Made by a program: the position numbers and the translations under genes. 64,000 nucleotides of DNA from Dipetalonema caudispina. Lineage: Eukaryota > Nematoda > Chromadorea > Rhabditida > Onchocercidae. Below the pieces are notes generated by a model that saw only the letters and a program-made list of their open reading frames with translations, was not told the DNA's origin and did not search any database. Positions 15,951 to 30,200 of the stretch are shown here, piece after piece; the stretch's first letter is position 1, and the number at the start of each line of letters is the position of its first letter. The stretch spans positions 62,001 to 126,000 of the forward strand of contig JABVXV010000037.1 of assembly GCA_013365325.1 (NCBI GenBank), given 5' to 3'.

Positions 15951-18437
15951 TATATACCACCGCCAACTCATCCATTGAAGTTCAGCATTGAAGCATCAAC
16001 AATAATTTATCCACAGATGTTCCTCCTCATCCTTTTTTGAACTGTTTCACAAACGAATGCTATATTAATACGGAAGGGTATAGTCACATCAATGAATGAG
16101 TGCCAGTTTGTCCGCGCAGTTCTTGTAAATATCAATATCTTGATTACACTTTTCTGCTTTTATCAATAGTTTTTTGAAATACATAGGTTGTGGATTTGAA
16201 TAGTGGCGGTGGTTTTCTTTTTTTGCATTTACTTGTAAGTAAAGTTTTGAGTCTTCTTTTGCTCTTCCATATTCTCTTTCGGGGTATTTCTTTCAATTTT
16301 ATTTCATCCTAATCCTTGGTTTATTATTATAATAAGAAAAAAGATTGATAAGAGCCAGCACGATGTTATAAACTGAGCAATGTACAATACATAAGGAAGT
16401 AGTGAGTGAAACAAAAATTATAATTCTCATTCAGTGATGATTTTCTAATTTCTTGGAATTGTAATGTTTTTATAACCTCTGGGGAACTTGGAAACTATTG
16501 CAATTTGCTAGACGAACAAGTGAATTTCCCTCTTCGGTGATAAGAATAGACGGAGTTGATTTTTAAAATAATAGGAATTGTAATAGATGAAAACTGAACA
16601 TTTATAACTTCGTTTCACTATAATGTTTATCTGTGTATAATATCCTGTTGCTGATATTGTGAGCTTTTTTCTCATTGATGGTACCAAAAGCAGCCAAATC
16701 TATCCTGCTCTCTTTTATCCAAATTTTTTTTATCTTGGAATATTAATGAGTACTATCTGGTCAGTTTTCCGTCTCCCTCCCTATTCATTCCCACATATCG
16801 TCCTCCTTCATTCATTTATGATTTGCGAAATGTATTTACACAATCTTTTAATCTAAAAAATTGTTTCGGGACTTCATTTATCTCAAATAATGCACTTCAC
16901 ATACGTCCCATTCTCAAAGTAATCCACCCATTTAAATTTCAACTGAAAAGTGTACATGCACCGTGGACACCATAGAAGTTGAAATTTACTGTGTAATAAG
17001 AAAACAGAGTTGGCATCAGGAAGATGTGTTTCATTTGTCACCTGCTTTAGTGGTGTATTGACTTCACCTGTTGCTTCTTATCGGTACTGTTTTGTGTTGA
17101 CAAGAGCAATACGACATATGTTTTATCAGCAAGCAGACAACAACAAATGCACAAAAATACACCCGTCTTAGTTGAAATCTAAAAAATGTTCCATAACACT
17201 CAGGGTTTCAGTCCCGAGCTTCAATTACCATTTTATGCAGTATGCAAATTCTAAAGTAGTCACTTACGATCGAACATTGTAATCACAGGATGAAATAAGC
17301 GGTATGATTTCATGATTACCATAATAAGCTCATATCAAAATTATGTTTGACGTGCAGATGTCGTGAGAGCGTGCCTTCACTGAATAGTTAGGAAATCTTT
17401 GTAGTACGAGATTATCCATTAGTTAAAAGTCCTAACCGATTTTAAAGCATGATCTTTCTCAAATGCTTAACATCTTGGGGAATTTTGGTCAAGAGAACTC
17501 AAAGTTATGAACATAGAGGAAGGACTGGCAGTTAACAAGGATACAGTTGATGTCAATCATAAAACGATGCAAGATCGGAAATCTACATGACTACAAGGTG
17601 TTATACGGATACAATACATTTCAGATTGAAATAATCGAGGAATTAAAAAAAGTGCGGTTTTAATTTTAACTCCACAAAATAGGTCTGATTCCATCTATAA
17701 TGTACGAAGCAATCCACAAAATGTAGATGAAGAAAGTAAGGTTTTTGAAAGTGATGTAAATTGACTTCCCAAAGACAGAATTGAACGGCAACTATCCAAC
17801 CAAGTACTAATTTCCAAATCATTTTCTTACGACATCAGGGCCAGACAAAGCAGGAACTAAGAAGACAAAAGAAAATTAGAGGATCTAAGGGGATATGAGG
17901 TGATTACGGCATATCTTCATTTGTCAAACATTTTTATCAGTTTCTATCCACACAATAACAGAAAAAAATCTCTTTCCGAATTATGAATTGAAAAAAGAGT
18001 AGCAAAAAAAAGTAGGGAAAAGAGTAAATTCTAAATATTTGCAAAGGAAGCAATAATAAACAATTACGCAAACATAATACAAAGAGAATTTTGAGAATCA
18101 TGCACATAGTTAGGTCAAATGATCACTCTAGTGGTGCGTCTCTTGAGGTGAATAATTTTAAATGGAAATGACTGCAGTATAAGATACTGAGATTATAATG
18201 CAAGCGTCTTTTTAAGAAGCTTTTCAATAATCAAATTTTCCATTTCGCTATCTAAAATGAAAGAAATTAAAAAACAGAAAAGCTCCAGAAAATTTTTTCT
18301 TGTTTAAATCAGCTACATACAAAGCTGATATCTTTTACAGCCAAAAAGAATTTGACATCCTTAAAATGTTCCATTCCCATTTTTCACTTAGACCACAGGT
18401 AATAATCTAAATTTACTTCCGATTTCAATACATCCAT
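15951..18437. other. Convergent spacer after SMIM14 and SMARCAD1-like genes
   Basis: Holds the 3' UTRs of the two converging genes. No exon with convincing splice sites and protein-like content was found on either strand in about 2.5 kb. Confidence 0.6.
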
Positions 18438-21400
18438 TCAAATCAATGAAAACTCCTTACTTTCTGATGTGCTAGCACCCGTCACTTCTTTTTCAAGTTC
18501 AAGCTTCTTTTGAGCAAGAGCTAACATCTCCTCCTCAACTGTATCAGCAGATATTAAACGTACAACAAAAACATCTCTGCAAAAAAACCATTTGCCATAT
18601 TCACTGTACTGAATAACACGCCTTAGACATCATTAATACAATTAGTATAAAACACATGACATTGCTTCTCAATATTTTTACCTCTAGATGTGTTCATAGG
18701 TTCTTTTAGAAACAAAGTTATTAAATTAGTACTTTCCTTCATATAACTAGATGATCTAGAAATAAACGACTCTCAGTTCCCTTAACTTAGATTTCTAAAA
18801 GCATTTCGATTACTGCCACTAAACTACTACTCTTGAATACAAAAGAGATCTTGACAGACAACAAACTTCGTTTGACCCATACGGTGACATCTCCCTTCCG
18901 CTTGTTTATCATTATAAGGATTAAAGTCAATATCGTGCAGTATGATATGGTTAGCTGCAGTCAAATTGATACCCAAACCACCAGCTTTGGTCGACAACAG
19001 AAAGACAAACAAATCAGGCGATGAATTATATTCGTTGATCACATCTTGCCTGGAAGATTTGATAACAGTAGACTGACAGCAAAACAGATTCGAAAATTAC
19101 ATGAAGAAATTCCAGTATACCTTTCCATAACCGGAGTTGAGCCATCCAGGCGACAGTACTGGTAGTCACGCAATTTGAGGTAAACTTCGAGAATATCCAT
19201 TACTGATGTAAATTGACTGAATATTAACACTTTATCTCCCTGAAACATCACAGAGCTGTTCAACTTTCTGATTTTTATGGCTGAAGAAAAAAAAATCATT
19301 TCAGAAAAGACGATCAAGATTTTAACCATTTGCACTCACTTTTTCTTTAATTGAAGGTAGCAGCTTGTCCAATTCCTTGAATTTTCCGGATTCAAGGGCG
19401 ACCTCATCATTGAGGATGAATTTCTGAGTTGAGGTAAATTTTGAACATAACTGGCTAATTGCAAAATCTGATAAAAAAGCAAGATCTTCCGCAACATGAT
19501 CTGATTTCTTTTTACGATATTCATTTTCCTGAAAGCAAACATAATTAATCTGCTAATCTAATGAGAACGATGCAGTAGTGATAGATATCTTCGTTTATCC
19601 CTGAAGCTCTTTCCTATATAGAAATTAAAAAACAAGTCATAATACTGGAGCGATGTTGGCTAAGGTTACATTTAGGATTATAATTGGATTGAAACCAAAA
19701 GTACAATCAAAATCAGACATGAACAATTTTCATTCGCAAATTCTAAATGTTGTGCCTTATCCAAAAATCAAGCATAGCATTCAGATCTCCAAGTTTTTAA
19801 CGATGATTATTCGCTAATCATAATTATAAATCTCTTCAAAATACATAGCACTACACCATTATAAATAATATGAAATTCGTACGGGATATAAATGCAATGG
19901 AAATTTGAAGAACAAACCTTTGTGCACAAAACTTTGGCAATTTGAATCACTTTATCATCATTATATAACCGCCTATACAGTAAGGGGTGATTGGCCACTT
20001 GTCGCAATTGCATTAACGGGCTGGAACTGTATTTTTCACCGTTTGATTCTAGCAGACGGAATTCACGTACCAAATCTGTATAGATCTCTCTTTGTTCCGT
20101 AATCATCGGACACTTGATCACACAGTCCTTTTTCTTTGGCAAATAACTCAATACCTAGAAAAATGGCCTAGTTAAACTTAACATGAACTTTTCACAATAA
20201 GCTAGTCACTTATTTGTACTACTTCAGTTGCTCTCTATAAAAGCAATTTTCCAGAAACATTACTTTTTTCACTTACTAAACAAAGAGCATCAAATCATAG
20301 CAACAATTCCAAACTCTTTTTTATTAATCATTTTCTTCCTTTCTTATCATGCACTTTCTCCTTTTGTATCACTTCATGGAATGACCGAAATGTTTTGAGA
20401 CCATTTTTTCACAAGCGTGCCATTTTAAATTTTGTGAAGGAATTCACACCAAACAAAAATTTTCAGAGAAAAAGAAAACATACATCTGCTTTTAGTCTTC
20501 GCAAAACGTATGGCTTCAAGATCGCTTTCGCTTGTTCAATTTTATCAGCTTCATACAATGCACCATTTTTGGCTTCCAATGCGGGTATTTTCTTTAAAAG
20601 AGAAGGATTTGAAAACTTTTTCACTATGTGCCCTATTAATTCACCCTTGAATTTTCAATACAAAAAGTAAATAAAATCTAATCAGAGAGATTCTTTGCAA
20701 AGTTTCCATAGCACGTTACAATCCTAAAACTTTCCAAGAATATGACTGAATAACGTGAGTTATTTAGAGAGTAAAAGATCTCAAATTAGAACATTAAAAA
20801 GATTGACAAACCTGTTGAAATTGTTGCAAAAGCTGTCCAATATCATCACAATATTTTGTGAACAATTTAGTCATTGTGAAGTACATTAGTGAAATTAACT
20901 CAACAAGATTGTTTTGAAGAGGTGTGCCAGTTATTAAAATTTTTCTCTCACCCTGCAATTTATTCCAATCGTTTGTTTCGAGCAAATATGAAGTCAAACT
21001 ATCAATAACCTCCTTAAAAGTAGATAGATGAAGGGAAATAGTGATATCGCAAATCTTTCTCAGCAGCTCTATCTGATTTATATTTAAGTCATTATCGGAA
21101 GATGTGTAGTATGACTTGAGTGTCTCGTCTTGCGTGTTAGTAAATGCTGCATTAAATAATCAGAACGAAAGTTCAGTAATTATACATGCTGTTATAAGTA
21201 TGCTGCTATGGTAACTTATTTTCACGATAAAAAACAAATTACTGTCAATGCACAGCATTATCAATCTTGGTAATATTTGAAATATAATCAAACATACATG
21301 AATTTTCATAAGATTCCTGTAACGATCAGTATTACAATTCTTCAACAGATGGCCTTCATCGTAAATAACATAATTTATCCGGAAACGCTTGAAAAATTTT

Positions 21401-24400
21401 CGATCTTCTGTTTTAGATCCGACCATATTATAAGTTGTCAACAAAACATCTATCTGTAACGATGAAAGTCTGAGATAATGTCCGAATACCAACGAAAAAG
21501 TATTTCTAACCCAATCATTGCTAGAATTCATCCTTATTCAGAAATAAATCACTGACATAATTGTTCAACATCACTGACATGATTGTATTTTCGACTTTAT
21601 TTTTCAATAAATTACGACAGAGACAACTCACTTACATTTACCAAATTATGTATTCTGTTGTACCATTTTTTAGAGTAGCGCGGAAGAAATTTGGATATTT
21701 AGATGTCGAAAGGTAACTCTAATATTGCATCATAGACATACGTTTTTGTCAGTTGCCATGTGCCGTAGTTGCCTCCGGTCAGCAATGCTACCATAATATG
21801 TAATGATATTGACTTTAGGAGACCATTTTGAAAATTCACTCAGCCAATTTTCAATTGTCGAAGATGGTACTACAATTAAGTGCGGTCCCTTGATTTGCTC
21901 ACTTTTCAAGTAAGTTATGAAAGCTATTACTTGAACCGTTTTTCCAAGGCCCTGAAAAAACATAGAATGACTGCAGCTTAGCATGGTGTAACTTTCAACA
22001 ATGTTATTTATGCTCATAGGGCTGAAGTGGCACATAACAACTCTATCACTAGAATTGTGCCATTCAATGCAGTACTTTTTTCAATGAAGCAATTATCCAT
22101 TGAGGCAAATCAAAATAATTCTTTTCAAATTACGCCAGATTATCGGTAATTCGTCACACTGCAGCACATTGGCAAAGAAAGGTATTGTGTCAGATTTTCT
22201 GAAGTTTGCAAATAACAATCCACGAAAGCTACGGAAATAGCTTCCAGAGAATATGTAAGGAATAAGAATATTTCCTCACTATTCCTTCTTTCTCACTTCC
22301 CTCCTTAAACTATTATAAATAATTACCATTTCATCAGCTAAAATAGGATTCAGTTTTAGTTTATGCATCATCATAAGCCAATTTAGCCCAATTTGTTGAT
22401 ATGGATGAAGCTCGCACCTGAAAAAAAAAAAAAAAAAACAATCATAAAGGAAACTGCTTTCTCTAAATGATAAGGAAATTAAGATTCCACAAAACGCACT
22501 CTTCACTTAGTAGTTTTGGCTTCATTTGCAACTGTTTGGATTTAATCGATTCCAAAGCAGAATAAATTTCTTCCGAATGTCGACGACAATCATCCAAGAT
22601 ATTTTCTAGTATACTTCGGTTTTCCAAAAAGTCTAAATATTGCTCGGCAGCATATGATCCACGTGGGCATTGCAAAAGACGGGATTCCTACAATTTAGTG
22701 TATAATTAGACTTATGTTTTTTTTTTTCTACATAACATGTTGCGCAAATGCTCGGTATTTGTAAACAATCACAAATACTGTACTGTTGCAATATCAATAT
22801 GATCCTGGCAACATGACGCAACAATTCATAAAAATTCTAAATGAGCGAAAAACAAAAAGATACTACAGACTACCTACCAAATCTTCATAATCCCGAAACG
22901 GCCGATTATTGATTATAAAATCAGCTACTTTATCATTTATGCGTGGGGTGCCCATCAACATGTTTCGATTAGCTTCGTTAAAAAACGTCACACAACAATT
23001 TTTCAAAATCACCGATGAGGGAGTATTTCGATGACTTCGTCGCTCCATAATCTGAATAAATCAAGTTACTGGGAAAAAAAAAAAAAAGAAACTAGCCTAC
23101 TGCGTCCTTCGCACTCTAAATATTTACCACTCATTGGCATCACTTGCGTCCTTAAAAGTTTAATAGACATCAGGACCGGCTACTTGTTTTTAATATTTCC
23201 AATTTTACTGAAACACATTAGCGCGCCGAATACCACGATTTCAGTCCTACTATTTTGCCCGCTCTATCTTGGGCTAATCTGCTTGTATTAACTTGATAGA
23301 AGATATAAGATATTCTGAGTTCAATGTACCAACCTGACCACTTTCACTATTACTATCGCTCTTGTCTACTTGTGCCGAACTATCCGAATCGTAATGTTCG
23401 TCGTTTTCACTTTCTTCACTGCTTGAATTCACATATTTCTTGTGCTTCTTAGCTCTTTTCACCATCATTTTTAAACTTACTGGAACCTTCAATAAGTTAC
23501 AAAAATAGATTAAGGTCTTCATCTAGTGATAATTTAATGCTTTGAAGAAAGAACAGTAGAATGATGCAGCATCTAGTGCTTTTCTCACAGGCTGAATCGA
23601 AATCTTGGACAGCAGCAGCGTTACTGCTAACTGAATTCATTATGGCAGACATTGAGCTCGTTCATGCCAAAATTTTAATATGCTATTTGCCTCAACTTCG
23701 ACGACATGGTTCCAATTATCAGAATCAATAAAAAATTACTCTTTCTTCATCGCTTTCCGGTTTTTCATCACTGGACGAAGAAATAACTGCTCTTTTCCGT
23801 CCTCCTCTTTTGGTGGTTGGTTCAGTGACTATATGTACATCATCTTGTTTTAGAAAACCATTTAATCGTGGCTTGCATAACCACTTCACTGGTTGTTTTA
23901 CATCAGTTTTTTGATCACTTGAATCGCTGTCTGTTAATGTTTGAAGCCTTAAAAATGATGAGAGGTAAATAAAACACTCGAATTACTAAAACTTTCACAA
24001 ATTTCAAGTACCCCACACTCATAGCAATTTTATTCACATATAACTGATGTGAAAAGCATTAAGCTACAAACGAAAAAACTGTTCGTTCTGAAATGTCTTC
24101 CTCAGGTCTACAAAACAATTACTTGCAACGTAATAATTCCGATATATATTTGACTAGAAAAAATAAGCCAAACTTTGCAACGATCATTTTTTTACTTATC
24201 TCCTGCATTTGAATCACTTGGCTACAACTGTTTCTCAGAAATTTGTACAGCCGTTTACATGAAAAGATTTTCAAATTCGGCTTTGAACGATCAATCGAGC
24301 TAATAAACTATTATTCAGACTTGCCTTTCTTCAAAAGTTAGATCTTCATGTATAATATCCGGTATCGTTCGAACGCCTCTCGATGATACTTTGGATACCT

Positions 24401-25669
24401 CTTTTTTATCCTCAATCACTTCTGCATCTGAATTCTCTCCTTTCCAACCGGTAGTATTATGTGGCGTTTCCAAAATTTTCAAATCCTCATCATTTGATCC
24501 ATCTCCAACCAATTCTTCCTCCTCCGATGACGACACCAAACGCCGGCTACGATGAAATGATCGTGTTTTTTTTGTTTCTAAAAATTATTATGTATTATGG
24601 TATAACTCCTATAATACCGATTCCCTCTTTAATTATCAAAAGCAATTTTCTTTCCAGTAGATTTACGAGTAAAACTCCACCTTTTGATCCATGTTGAAAC
24701 TGTGCCCGATTATCCTTTTTGCCACTCCTTGAAGCAAGCAAATTCACCATCTACAAATTCAGTTGTTAATTTCTAAATCAGTACCACATACAATAAATAA
24801 AATGATTAGCTTCTTGAAAAGGTTTTCACCCTTTCAATAGTTTTACAACCGACGTTCAGCTTACTCCAGCCATATTAGATATAAAAAGCCCTTGAAAAGA
24901 ATCAATCTCTGATCAACATTAGAATGACCACAATTTGAACACAAAAGCCATTCGAACTGTCAATCGCGTGAACTTTCAATATGATACTCTTGACAGTTCT
25001 AAGAAATAACTATGCACGATTTAACTTCTACACATAAATCGACATAAATGGACACATAAAGCCGCGATAGGACATAACAATTCCACTGGATGTTATGTGC
25101 ATTTTGTTTGGGATTGATAAACTCCAAAGGGAAAAAATCAGCTTCTATGTAAAAAATGCAGTGATTTCAGTAATTTTCAGTGCTTAACGAGAAATTTTCA
25201 ACTTAAAAAAAAGAAGTGGCTAAATTTCCAATGAAAATTTCATCGAAGGCACCTTAATCAGCTAACTCTTTTAAATCAGTAAAATTCCAGTTTTATTTTC
25301 CTCCAACAGTTTTGAGTAATTTCAAACAAAATAAAGAGGAACATTTAGTAGAAACCTTCGAGCTTCATTGGAATTTTTTATTTAGCAGAAATTCACAGCA
25401 AAAATATAAAAACTGCTTGATAAAAGTTTGGTAAAGACTGCCACATTCAATTAAAATTGAACTTCCTCTTCAATAACTTAATAAAATTCGGAATAATTCC
25501 GAAGAAAATTCAGATTTAAAGATTTCAGAAGGAAAAAATAGGCGACCTGTGCAACGGATTGTTTCTTAAAAGCCAACCCGCGAATGACATCTTTCACTGA
25601 TTCATTGGGTCGATGAGCCACACGACGTCTTTCCCCCGTGATAGCTCCAAATGACCCGGCTGCACTCAT
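18438..25669 (-). CDS. SMARCAD1: SMARCAD1/Fun30-type SNF2 chromatin remodeller, about 17 exons, 890-931 aa
   Basis: Nuclear ATP-dependent nucleosome remodeller; the family acts in heterochromatin maintenance and DNA-end resection. Exons (high to low): 25547-25669 (uncertain first exon), 24681-24750, 24325-24577, about 23741-23947, 23334-23486, 22878-23051, 22500-22687, 22327-22417, 21742-21951, 21298-21453, 20812-20952, 20484-20645, 19918-20154, 19340-19528, 19121-19239, 18867-19049, 18438-18576. Counting from 24750 (add 41 if the first exon is used): ADEMGLGKT near 376-384, DEGH box 481-484 (DEGH rather than DEAH is typical of this subfamily), [29 protein letters not shown] and the CHRMGQTK motif VI. 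The N-terminal third is acidic and Ser-rich ([13 protein letters not shown]) followed by a helical segment alignable to SMARCAD1 before the helicase core. No CUE domain was recognised. The 24325 exon ends at a GC donor. Confidence 0.9.
25547..25669 (-). CDS. Possible first coding exon of the SMARCAD1-like gene
   Basis: A 41-codon frame starting [20 protein letters not shown] ends at CAG before GTCGCC and can join in phase 0 to the exon at 24750, whose own first codon is ATG directly after TTTGTAG. A TTGTTTCAG at 25710-25718 upstream looks like an SL acceptor, which favours transcription starting here. The donor is weak and no family match supports these residues. Alternative: translation begins at 24750, or this is a separate short gene. 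Confidence 0.4.
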
Positions 25670-25709
25670 TTCCCTCGAATACTCCCTCACCTTACCTTCT
25701 TCACCAAAA

Positions 25710-25718
25710 CTGAAACAA
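25710..25718 (-). promoter_or_regulatory. Candidate SL acceptor upstream of SMARCAD1-like gene
   Basis: Read on the minus strand, TTGTTTCAG is a strong nematode 3' splice site 40 bases before the ATG at 25669, with nothing exon-like above it. Inferred trans-splice site. Confidence 0.4.
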
Positions 25719-27223
25719 CCAACCGTAGCCAACGGTTGTTAATTTCAACTGGCTTCTTATTACTTCAAACAATAACACACAACAAAGCTACTCACTTCTC
25801 ACTTCCAATTTAAGCGGTTTGTGTCATTTACATCACGTCGTTTGGCCTGCTATGAAACTTCACATTTTACTCGTTAAGTAAATGAAATTCAATTCGCTGT
25901 GGTTTGTTAACTTTACGTAAAACGTGGGAAATCTTAAATGGCAGAAAGAAAATAAATGAAAATTCAAGGTAACTTAATCCATCGTGATCCATTTGAAGTG
26001 CTACTTCACTATTATCACATGTAGAAATAATGACGGAAGTAGTTTTACAATGCATAACTGAATTATAGTATCGCTTGCGTTGGGTCCATTTTATTAACAG
26101 ATTTCAACAGATAGCCAAGAGCCAATACTTTATCTTTTCCTCTTAGGTAATACATAGAATGCTATGATCCGGATTTAACCATTAGAATTTAGCGATCTAT
26201 TCGAATTGTTGGCCAGTTAAAGTGAGATAATCAGAACAACTAGTGGTAGTAGATAGTATTTGAAGAGTGAAATATATTTCTTAGGAAATTTACATTGCAT
26301 CGAGGATTGCACTGAAGTGAAAGAAATTTAAACGCAAATTTCTCTATCAAATAGCATAACATTCTTTCATCAATTTCAATTTATTAAAATTGTTTTTATA
26401 ATTTCAAATATTTTTATTGTTGGGAATAAAATAGCCAATTTTCAAATAGATTCAACTTAACAATAGCAAGATTGAAATGTATTCTCACAAATGATATAAA
26501 ACTGTTTCATAATTGATGTGATGTATGCCTGATAACATCAACTGATTATTCCTCCCTGAAATTCTGAATCGTGATTAGTTAAGGATATGGTTGAAAATAG
26601 ACGGTAGGATTACGTTACACGAATGTGATTTATACTTCTGAATTATATTAGCCATATAATATTCGTTAGGATAGTTAGTTTTAGATGTCGTGGATAGATC
26701 GAACTGGTTTACTTATCCATGATGATTTGTAGAATTAATATAAAGTTGTATTCAGGTTTGCAGCTTAAAGTATCTTTACAAGTGTAATATCATTAACTTA
26801 TAAAATACAGCAAATTAAAACAAATGAAATTTTCATTTGCAAACTATTTATCTTCTTCCAGTAAATTTCACATCGAATATTTTGTAAAAGTTTTACCTGC
26901 TGGAAGACATTCTGGAATGGACAGCTGGCATTGTATAAAGCCTTAAATTTAGTAGTGTACATCCGAAAGGATAAGATAAAGCATTTATTGAGGAAATTAC
27001 CTGATTTGTTTTTTATGTTACTCGCAAAACTCAATCCGGATAGTTTTTCCTACGATGTAGTAGCAACAGTTAGAAAGGAAATATTTCTGGAAGAAGGGAA
27101 GCTATTTTGATGCTCGAGATTGAGGAAATAGATGTAGATCATATCAGCTTATCAATGCTTATACTTAGTTATCTGATGGATAATTCTACTACATCAGCTT
27201 GATGTGAATCTTCATAATAAAGT
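25719..27223. other. Spacer, no gene seen
   Basis: Lies between the 5' end of the SMARCAD1-like gene and the 3' end of the next minus-strand gene. Short frames are AT-driven and show no splice-bounded exon. Confidence 0.55.
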
Positions 27224-30200
27224 TTACCATGGATTTTCAAGACTTCGGTTAAGCCTTGCTTCAGCTCGTTTATCCGGTGGATTCCATAATATCTTTTCTT
27301 TTGGATTCTCATCTGTATTTTTTGCACCATTTATGATAAATTATAATGGAAAACTGAATAATAAAACTGACTCAAACTGATTAGTATGACAGTGTCACTT
27401 TGTGATAAAAAAAAAACCATTTCAAAATTTCACTTATTTTTGAATCCTTACCTATTTCCAGATACTTTTTTTGTTTGCTTTTTTGTCCCCAATATGAATG
27501 ATCGTCTAAAAATGTACTACCTGGGAAAAAAATCTGCATGAAATTACTATGAATTCATAGTAGTGATAAATGAAACTTTTTAATTGAATTATGCTTAAAT
27601 TCAAATACCATTACATTTTAAAATATCTGTACCTTACTTAATGCCCAGATAATTCAAAAAGCAAATGTTTGAAATTAAAAGAGTCGATGGAGGCATATTT
27701 CATGATGATGGCAAATATTGTTTGTACAATTTGAATCTTTTATTTCTTACTTAGTCTCTTTTGTTTTTCTTTGTATCTTATTTCCTCTCAATATAATTGC
27801 TGAGTCATCATTTCCGGATCATGTTGATTTACAGATTTCCTCAATCTGTTTCTTCTTCACAATATTATCAAGATATTCATTAAAATGCAAACTTAATTAT
27901 TAGACAAGTACAAACTTAAATTTCGATTAACACAATGAAAATTGAACAAACTTGGCGGTGCATTAATCGAAGCAGAAATTGGCGTTGGTGTTATTGGCGT
28001 ACTTTCTTCTTTCGTATCGGGTGATATCTCCACATCAGTTTCTAGCTCTGGATTCTGCAATTTATTCTTGAATATATAATAGCTTTAATCGAAGACTTCT
28101 TGATTCCACTTTTTTATTTTCCTCATTTGTATATTTGAGAAATAGACGACTACAGGTATTATTGCCGTCAGATAGAAATATCCGTAGATTCAATTTTCAA
28201 TAATTATCGCGTTTGTAAATCTTCGGCATTAAAAATTTTTACAGGACCTATAAAGAAGGTAATTTTGTTTGGTTGAGACAATATTCTTCATCAGAATTTG
28301 ATACAATTTTACCCACGTATTACTTTTATTATTTGAGGATAATAATACCACTTAGATGGTGGTACGTATGTATACCTGACGGATGCATCTGCTGATCGGA
28401 AATGATTTTACGTGAATTTCCGCATTTATAACTACTGCTCAACTAATTTTTCCAATCAAATATGAATGATAATTGGTATTTAAATCAAAATTTTAGGTTC
28501 AGATCTCAAATTCAAAATGCGACAAACAGAGTACGATGGGGAATTGGCCAATTTTTCCGATGTATTGGTTCCAGTTGCATCCAATGAAGCATTACTTTCT
28601 CCATTTTTTTCATCATTTTTAACATCCGAATTTTCTGCTGAAAATTTTATTACTTAAAATCACAGTTACTGCCAGTTTCTTAATAATCTTGACAGATCTA
28701 TCTAAATTGACTTAAATTTTCTTTCGAGTTAATTTTAATGGTGTTTAAATGGCTTGTCTTAATTTCATTTATCAAAGGAACAGTAAGCAAATAGGAAAAT
28801 ATGAGAGTGTAATTTAAATCAAGTGAAAATATGATTACTATATAATTACAAGTAGGCAGATTAGAAATACTTCATATGCAAACAAGAGCATTGATAGCAC
28901 CAAGTAGTATCGCTTATTTTGAAATTTGTTAAATTGGTTTGATATGCATTTATGGATAAATTTTGAAAAAAGGTCAAGATTTACTTGTTGGTTCGGGAAC
29001 GAGAAGAACCCGTTTGTTTGGTGAATAATATGGAATTGGACTTGTAGAGCAAGCAATACGATTAATCCATTCATAAACATTATCAGGTTGAATTTGATGA
29101 TGATATCGTCCTGGCTAAAACACGAACTAATAATCGGAAGGTATCACGAGCTATTTGCAATGATGGGAACTAAAGTGATTTTGATTAGAACAAAGGTCAA
29201 AATGGATAATGGCTCTACTTGTTTTCAAAATCTTAAGTAGATAAATTCATACCGTTTGAAAAAATTAATGGAAAAAATACTTAAATTAGTTAAAATTTAA
29301 TGAAAGAATAAACGAATAGATGAAATGAACTGCCCCAGAAATTCAATATTATTCTTTAAAGAAATAGGCTTATGAGATTCTTTGGAATTCAGCAAAACTA
29401 GCAATTGCAATATTCATGATCTCTTTGTACAGTATCATCCTTGGAATGATAGCATAACCTACTGTTGGTGTCGATGTTGTCTGAAGGTATTTTTGATCAG
29501 CAGATTTTCGAGTGCTTCTTTCCTCCTAAAATATTTATTCTCCAACTAAATGGAAATTTAAAACTATCAATTAATACATTATATTACTTGATAATCTGTT
29601 TATTGAGAGTGAACAACTATTAAAACTATTATTGACTAGTTTTTGATTAAAGATGCAGTAGTTTCCAGGTGGCTTAACCATTCACTTTTCAAAGCCTTAA
29701 GAAACTTTTTGATCTCTTGGTGATAGGTAGAGTACTCGGCCAGAGAATCTTCAAGCAAGTGCCATTGATTGAGAATACCTTAGGTTTGGGTTTCCTCTTT
29801 TTTTTACATTTCTTTCGTAATCGATTTTCATTAGAAACGGAAACGTCGATCTCATGTTGCTGAACCTGAGGCTCTTCGTCATCTTTCATCTTAAACATTA
29901 GTAAAATTGAAAACTACTTAGTTTATGAAAATTTACTTATGAAAGATTTTAACCCGAAGTAGCTACTGATCATAGCATTCACTAGTGACAGCAATAACCT
30001 GAATAGCACATCCAATCTCAACTTTTTCCGAAATATCATTAATACTAAGAATAACTGGAAAAATAATTTTTCGAAAAAAAGGATCCCGGAAAATCACTCC
30101 TGGAACTTTAAATGCTCGGTTTCAAAGAATGATCTCGCTAATTTATATATAATAATGTTTACTTCAATTTCGTCAGTTTCATGGGAATCTTTCTTAGTTG

